Origin: Myrica gale
Lineage: Eukaryota > Streptophyta > Magnoliopsida > Fagales > Myricaceae
NCBI GenBank assembly: GCA_963930655.1
Contig: OZ005602.1
Location: forward strand, 21,341,840-21,405,839
Length of the DNA: 64,000 nt
Reading direction: 5' to 3'
The position numbers were made by a program, and so were the translations under genes. Numbering within the stretch: the stretch's first letter is position 1; every line of letters starts with the position of its first letter. The notes under the pieces are model-generated. The model saw only the letters and a list, made by a program, of their open reading frames with translations, did not search any database and had not been told where the DNA came from. Shown in pieces: positions 58,461 through 64,000 of the stretch.

Positions 58461-59178
58461 CATTTTGCTACCCGAAGTTTGGTGACTGATTATTATTTTC
58501 ATGATATTGGAATCTCAACTTTTGATTTCTTTCGATTTACTCTCTGTCCAAATTGCCAATCAAAATAGACAGGAAATGAGAGCGTGTCTCATGTGAATGA
58601 CTGCTCGCTGTCGATTTTTATTCTCCATCTATTTTTTTTTTGTCTGTTTTTACAACTCATTCAGACAGAGATCAACTGTAATTAAAACTTCATTAACTCA
58701 ATATCACAAAAAAAAATATGGGACTTGGGTGGAATGGTTATAGCCGGTGACGATTAGGAAGTGACAGCACACAGAGGCGTTCAGGCAAAACGAAAACATA
58801 GGGCCACTGCCTCTTCGGAGTTTGACTTGCACGTCACTCGTAGCGTTCTTCGAAAGTTCGCAAAAGCATTTGTTTTATTTATTCTCCTGAATATTCTATC
58901 TAAGAAACCACGCTAAAGCATGGAGCCCCTTCAAGTTCGCTACATCTCTTCCGCCCGAGTTCACTCTCTCTTTCCCGTCTGACCGTTTCCTGCTATACTT
59001 CGCGGAGAAACCGATGGATTTTGAACAAGGTTATTGTAAACGTTTCCTTTCTTTCTTCCTTTTCCATTGTCTTTAGCTTCTTCATTTGAGTCATAGTCTC
59101 CATAAGCAAGAAATCGCAGTCATAATTCCTCTCCAAATGTACGCTATACGTTTGAATGGATATATAACAATTTGTACA

Positions 59179-59412
59179 TATTAAGAATAAAATAAAAGAG
59201 AATAAAAATTTAGACTAAGAGAGAGAGAGAGGAGAAGTGAGACACAAGATTTAAGTGGTTCGGTCCATAGACCTACATCCACTGTGGGAAGGCCCAAATG
59301 GGCAGATGTGTGTACTCACTGGTGTAAGGATGAGATTACAGAGAGACTTTATTTATAAGCCTTTGATTGCAATAGCCCACATTGCTTTAGCAATGTGGGA
59401 CTAACTCTAATA
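59179..59412 (-). repeat. LTR, 234 bp (leftmost)
   Basis: On the minus strand starts tattagagttagtcccacat and ends ttattcttaata. Contains caatgtggg and its inverse, and a taaataaag near the 5' side. The last bases are ATA, where the inner LTRs end ACA. Confidence 0.88.
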
Positions 59413-59559
59413 CTCCCCCGCAAACGCAAGGTGGATACACGTTGAGTTTGGACTAGAAAAAGAAATTCTCCATAAGAAAAATGGCGCCGGAGGAGGGCTG
59501 GAGAAGGTCAGACAGTCGCCGGAAGTTGGCCGGAATCTGACCGGAGAGGCCGACAATCG

Positions 59560-59870
59560 CCTGAAGATGGCCGGAGAAGGTCGCCGGAATGAGGAAGACG
59601 CCGGAAGGTCGTCGGAGGAATGCCGGACGGGGCGCCGGAAGGCCCGAGAGAAGACGCCGGAAGGTCGCCGGAGGAATGCCGAACGGGGCGCCGGAAGGCC
59701 CGAGAGAAGACGCCGGAAGATCCCCGGAAGGCCCGAGAGAAGACGCCTGAAGTTCGCCGGAGGAATGCCGGACGGGGCACCAGAAGGCCCGATTGAAGAT
59801 GTCGGAGGAATGCCGGACGGGGCGCCGGAAGGCCCTAGAGAAGATGCCGGAAGTTTACCGGAATGATGCC
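59560..59870. repeat. 56-bp minisatellite, left array
   Basis: About four or five imperfect units of tcgccggaggaatgccggac, ggggcgccggaaggcccgag and agaagacgccggaagg. Because 56 is not a multiple of three and the unit has no stop in most frames, long Pro/Arg/Ala-rich frames arise on both strands; these are not taken as genes. Confidence 0.85.
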
Positions 59871-59999
59871 GGATGGGCGCCGGAAGGCCCAAGAGAAGAA
59901 CTAAAATAGGCCGGACTGGACTAGGCCTAGCTAAGCCAACAAGAGTGCTGACCAGCCTGAGCCAAAATGGGCCACAGGATCGAAATGGCTTTGATACCA

Positions 60000-60231
60000 T
60001 GTTAAGAATAAAATAAAAGAGAATAAAAATTTAGACTAAGAGAGAGAGAGGAGAAGTGAGACACGAGATTTAAGTGGTTCGGTCCATAGACCTACATCCA
60101 CTGTGGGAAGGCCCAAATGGGCAGATGTGTGTACTCACTGGTGTAAGGATGAGATTATATAGAGGCTTTATTTATAAGCCTTTGATTGCAATAGCCCACA
60201 TTGCTTTAGCAATGTGGGACTAACTCTAATA
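60000..60231 (-). repeat. LTR, 232 bp (middle)
   Basis: Same family as the outer LTRs, ending ttattcttaaca directly before the primer-binding site on the minus strand. Confidence 0.88.
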
Positions 60232-60394
60232 CTCCCCCGCAAACGCAAGGTGGATACACGTTGAGTTTGGACTAGAAAAAGAAATTCCCCATAAGAAAAA
60301 ATGGCGCCGGAGGATGGCCGGAGAAGGGCAGACAGTCGCCGGAAGTTGGCCGGAATCTGACCGGAGAGGCCGACAATCGCCTGAAGATGGCCGG

Positions 60395-60775
60395 AGAGGG
60401 TCGCCGGAATGGGGAAGACGCCGGAAGGTCGTCGGAGGAATGCCGGACGGGGCGCCGGAAGGCCCGAGAGAAGACGCCAGAAGGTCGCCGGAGGAATGCC
60501 GGACGGGGCGCCGGAAGACCCGAGAGAAGACGCCGGAAGGTCGCCGGAGGAATGCCGGACGGGGCGTTAGAAGGCCCGAGAGAAGACGCCGGAAGGTCGC
60601 CGGAGGAATGCAGGACGGGGCACCGGAAGGCCCGAGAGAAGACGCCGGAAGGTCGCCGGAGGAATGCCGGACGGGGCGCCGGAAGGCCCGAGAGAAGACG
60701 CCGGAAGATCGCCGGAGGAATACCGGACGGGGCGCCGGAAGGCCCGAGAGAAGATGTCGGAATTTTACCGGAATG
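60395..60775. repeat. 56-bp minisatellite, right array
   Basis: Six or so units of the same 56-bp repeat; unit starts tcgccggaggaatgc at 60485, 60541, 60597 and 60653. It has more complete units than the left array, as expected from slippage or unequal exchange. Confidence 0.88.
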
Positions 60776-60920
60776 ATGCCGGATGGGTGCCGGAAGGCCC
60801 AAGAGAAGAACTAAAATAGGCCGGACTGGACTAGGCCTAAACTAGGCCAAGCTAAGCCAACAAGAGTGCTGACCAGCTTGAGCCAAAATGAGCCACAGGA
60901 TCGAAATGGCTCTCATACCA

Positions 60921-61159
60921 TGTTAAGACTAAAATAAAAGAGAATAAAAATTTTAGACTAAGAGAGAGAGAGAGAGAGGAGAAGTGAGACACAAGATTTA
61001 AGTGGTTCGGTCCATAGACCTACATCCACTGTGGGAAGGCCCAAATGGGCAGATGTGTGTACTCACTGGTGTAAGGATGAGATTACAGAGAGGCTTTATT
61101 TATAAGCCTTTGATTGCAATAGCCCACATTGCTTTAGCAATGTGGGACTAACTCTAATA
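60921..61159 (-). repeat. LTR, 239 bp (rightmost, 5' LTR of the element)
   Basis: Same sequence with a longer GA microsatellite (gagagagagagagag at about 60961). On the minus strand it is followed by a primer-binding site with one change (tggtatgagagcc). Confidence 0.88.
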
Positions 61160-63110
61160 GTACACCACAAAGTATCAATCCGCAGAGATCAAATGTACTC
61201 AAATCTCATGAATAAATAGAGCACCAAATCCTCTAGAATTTCACCAATACCAGACCACCAGTTCGCAGAGATCAAAAGAACTAAGAAGTTACCTAAGAGA
61301 TGAGAGATAGAGACACGGCAAGGGAGAGAGACTTCGTTCCGCGGGCTGGGGCCGAAGAGGATGGGTTGTGCGTGAGGGAAGGGGTTATGCGACGTGTGTG
61401 AGGGAGGGGCTAGGGCCTGAGGGGGATGAGGCGCGGCTGAGGGATGGAGGCAGGAGGGGATGGGGCTGTGTTTGTGCGTGAGGGAGGGGGGTTGTGCGAT
61501 GTGCGTGAGGGAGAGGCTGGGGTCGAATGGGGATGGGGCTCGGATGGGGGCTGGAGGCCGAAGGGGAGGGGTATGTGCCTGTGTGTGAGGGAGGGGGGAG
61601 GGGAGGTTTGCGAAGTACGTGAAGGAGGAGGACTAAGATATGGCTGTGAGAGTGTACACGAGGGAGGAGCTTGTGGGTGTGAAAAATTATGGTTTTTTTA
61701 AATCGTTTATGTTTTTTTTAATTAAGTGACCGATTCGGAGCGGTCTGGAGCAGTATACTTCAGTCCGGGGCCGATTTTTCAATACGTGGAACCTAGACCA
61801 GACCGGAGTATATCGGTTTCACCGGACCGGCCATTCAGGTAGATTATTTGTCACTGATCCGACCGATTTCTTGGACATCCCTAATTCCAAGGTATCCTTT
61901 AAATTCTGTCGGCAGTAGAACTGTGGATATCGAATAAAAGACAAGGAACAACCTGCAAAAGTCTAAAGCTTTTTGCACATTAAAATGTTGTCCTTTGGGA
62001 CAAGTTAGTATGATTGTTGCCTGGGCAAAAAGAAGCGCGATTTTAAGCCAAGAAAAAGAGGGCAGTAGTAAGATTGTGTTGGTAATTGTCGTAGTTAAAT
62101 ATATTGGCAAACATATTGTGTAAAAAAATATTTCTATCGCTTGTAATATTGTTTGGAAATTATAAACATCTTTGGTCAGTAAGAAGACTTATTATTTATT
62201 ATGAAGGTCGTATGAAAAAAATGAAGATTTTTTAAATGTTCAAAGGATAGTTGCTAGTAGGGGGCTAGTTTATAGTTTGAAGAATAAAGAATCTGAACTA
62301 CAGAGGAAATGAAAATATCTGCTTACTTAGTCAATTATTCAAACAACCTATTTAAACATCCTATCAGATCATTCCATATGTATGATTTCCAAGACTAAAT
62401 GGAGAGAAGAGAGTGAAATTGCATTCCCGATCATATTGGAATAGAAATCTATGGAAGAAGTTTGGAAGAAGCAAAACAGAGTGCTCCTAAAATTTCCAAT
62501 TTTCCTCTATGTTTGCAAAAGAACATATTACCAAGAACATCATGTCCTTATGAGGATTCCTTGAAAATTCACAAGGGGTGTATAGTCAGAGTTCCAATAA
62601 AAGGCTGATGAGAGTTCCGAACATAAAATCTACCCCCTTCCTATCATCTTAACAACCATGTTCTCAGAAATACCACAAGCCTAACAACCATGTCCAGAAA
62701 TGCCACTATTTTGGAACTTGTTCCTGCTACATTCCACTGTCGACCCAGCAAGCAAAATAGCACTGCTTCAGGAGTTGTTTTTGGACTTGGAGGAAGCTCT
62801 AGAGCCGAGGAGTAAAGTCAAAGTGTATGGTCAAAAATGTAGTTGGGAATGGTAAATCAATATCTCCACGGTTTGACAAGTTACCCCACGATCATCTCCT
62901 CCCTGAAAGACTGAAGTTGGTAGGCGGAAATTAATATTGGGCGGGTGTGAAGGCCAAAAGTTAAGAGCTGATCATTGGTTGAAATGAATGGAAATGGTCC
63001 TCGCGCCTTTCTTTGGCAAGGTTTTTTGTGTTATTCTTTTTTCTTTAAATCAAGATAAAGACGCTTAGAAAAAAAAAATCAAGATAAAGACATTTATGGA
63101 AAACCTAATA
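61160..63110 (+). repeat. Block B flank matching 45830-46180 and 48543-50130
   Basis: Contains the uninterrupted G-rich tract (61350-61680), the empty hAT site at 61496-61503, and the hAT-end-like stretch at 61730-61885. No gene recognised. Confidence 0.65.
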
Positions 63111-63810
63111 GAATTCATGATAATTATATAAAAGCGAGTATCAATTTATCTCTAGAGGCCATATTGGCATTAATATGGGCCTCATAAACAGCTCTCTCTA
63201 ATTTTTTTTTCCGTTTGTGGTAACAACGAAGTTGATCGCCTCTCGTTTAAGGTTTTGGAAGAACCAGACAAGTCGAAAAGGATTTTCTTTTGCCGCAATT
63301 GCGACGATCAATCCTTTCTGAATAATCCGAGATAAGATTAGTCGATTCCGTTGACGAGTCAGACGTTTGAAATCTGTACTCGACAGACCAATCAGGGCTT
63401 CGAATCCAGCAGATTGGTTGCAGCCGGTAACATTTGGACTATCACCCCAGCGCTTCTTGGAGAGCCGCCTCTAGGTTTTTTTGGGGTTACTGCTATATAT
63501 ATACAATTGAAGCCGAACGCAGAGGACCCGATCGAATTGCATCACACACAGCCGAGTGTTCCTCTGCGTTATGCTACTCGATTCCGTCTCAGCTCTTCCT
63601 TTGTCGGGGAGAAACAGATCATATCCAAGGTTCTTCAGCTTTAGCCTCTTTATATTTGTCGATATCTCCGAGTATTTGATCTTATTTACGTAGATTAAAA
63701 AGCGTGACTTGTGGTCTTGTGGGTCTGTAATTCATCTTCCCTTTTCTCTCTCTTTTTCTCCATTCGTCTATGACTCTGCAAGGCTTTATGGTTTGACTCG
63801 GTAAGTAGTT
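63111..63810 (+). promoter_or_regulatory. Promoter and 5' leader of the GRAS gene at 63811
   Basis: Near-identical to 50131-50841, with the TATA-like TATATAAA at 63125-63132. It differs by small indels such as loss of gctagaga near 63384. Since the gene frame downstream is intact this may be the functional member of the pair. Confidence 0.5.
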
Positions 63811-64000
63811 ATGGATCCAAGCTTTGCTGGATTGCCCAATATCATAGACGATATCATCGTCGATGGCCGTCCCACCTCACCCAATTACAATCAGTATCCA
63901 GATCTTCTAAACGACTACCAGTTCAATATACCTTCCCCAGACCTGAACTTTTTCGAAAGTCCATTTCTTCCACCTGATCAGTACCCCAGTAATTTTTCTC
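63811..64000 (+). CDS. GRAS transcription factor, LISCL type (copy 5), 5' end only
   Basis: The first 63 codons are open: MDPSFAGLPNIIDDIIVDGR, then an NDYQFNIPSPDLNFFESPFL segment that parallels the NEFHFNIPSVDLDFLENPFL segment of copy 2. The window ends inside the coding region. It is the duplicate of the gene at 50842-53171 but without the single-base deletion, so the original N-terminus can be read here. The GRAS domain itself is outside the window and is inferred from the paralogue. Confidence 0.9.
   Translation, partial: MDPSFAGLPNIIDDIIVDGRPTSPNYNQYPDLLNDYQFNIPSPDLNFFESPFLPPDQYPSNFS

Larger units (their letters stand above)
59179..61159 (-). mobile_element. Small LTR retrotransposon (TRIM-like) with three LTRs
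   Basis: Flanked by GTACA on both sides (59174-59178 and 61160-61164); block A has the empty site aatttgtacaccac at 45826-45838. On the minus strand the order is LTR (61159-60921), primer-binding site tggtatgagagcc, internal DNA, LTR (60231-60000), site tggtatcaaagcc, internal DNA, purine tract gcgggggag, LTR (59412-59179). The primer sites match initiator-methionine tRNA. No gag or pol is encoded, so it is non-autonomous. The LTR-internal-LTR-internal-LTR layout fits unequal recombination between two copies. Confidence 0.88.
57165..64000 (+). repeat. Segmental duplication, block B (runs off the window)
   Basis: Second copy of block A, same orientation, ending at the window edge inside a GRAS gene. 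It begins with a local tandem duplication of the 72-bp hairpin region (57172-57345). It keeps about 515 bp (58213-58727) missing from block A and contains a small LTR element at 59179-61159 that block A lacks. Confidence 0.9.

Noticed and set aside
59407-60814. Long Pro/Arg/Ala-rich open frames on both strands
   Set aside because: They follow a 56-bp minisatellite inside an LTR element, cycle through three frames, and occur on both strands; no protein family is visible.

Overview
The window looks like nuclear DNA of a eudicot plant, probably woody, though I cannot name the species. The evidence is AT-rich intergenic DNA, genes with GT-AG introns, GRAS transcription factors of the LISCL type, an EG45/plant natriuretic peptide-like gene, and a dense load of plant transposons (CACTA, hAT, copia, fold-back MITEs, SINE-like pieces, a small LTR element). 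No rRNA, complete tRNA, CRISPR array or bacterial feature was seen.

Host genes. Four LISCL/SCL14-SCL33-like GRAS loci plus one GRAS fragment lie on the + strand: an intact gene at 27-2303, an intact gene at 11023-13374 that has lost the usual stop codon, a decayed fragment at 26333-26903 next to a copia remnant, a gene at 51105-53171 whose original start is frame-shifted, and the 5' end of its paralogue at 63811-64000, cut by the window edge. Between the first two and the rest sits a two-exon EG45-domain gene (15757-17745) whose intron contains two fold-back elements.

Large structure. A tandem segmental duplication is visible. Block A (about 29990-51040 and beyond) is repeated as block B (about 57165-64000 and beyond), both on the + strand, so the repeat unit is about 27 kb. 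The blocks differ by clean insertions, each with an empty site in the other block. Block A received a 14.4 kb CACTA element (31432-45817, ATA target duplication) and a 2.35 kb hAT-type element (46181-48534, GCGATGTG target duplication). Block B received a 1.98 kb small LTR element with three LTRs (59179-61159, GTACA target duplication). All three insertions therefore post-date the duplication.

Gene capture. The CACTA element encodes a TNP2-type transposase and a second Ptta/En/Spm-family protein, and between them carries two consecutive exons that read as actin-related protein 9. The hAT-type element carries, on its minus strand, four consecutive exons of ribonucleotide reductase small subunit with introns still in place. 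These two captures, the broken or extended GRAS paralogues, and the small LTR element with its 56-bp minisatellite are the most notable content. Everything was read by eye; family names come from recognised motifs, not from a search.
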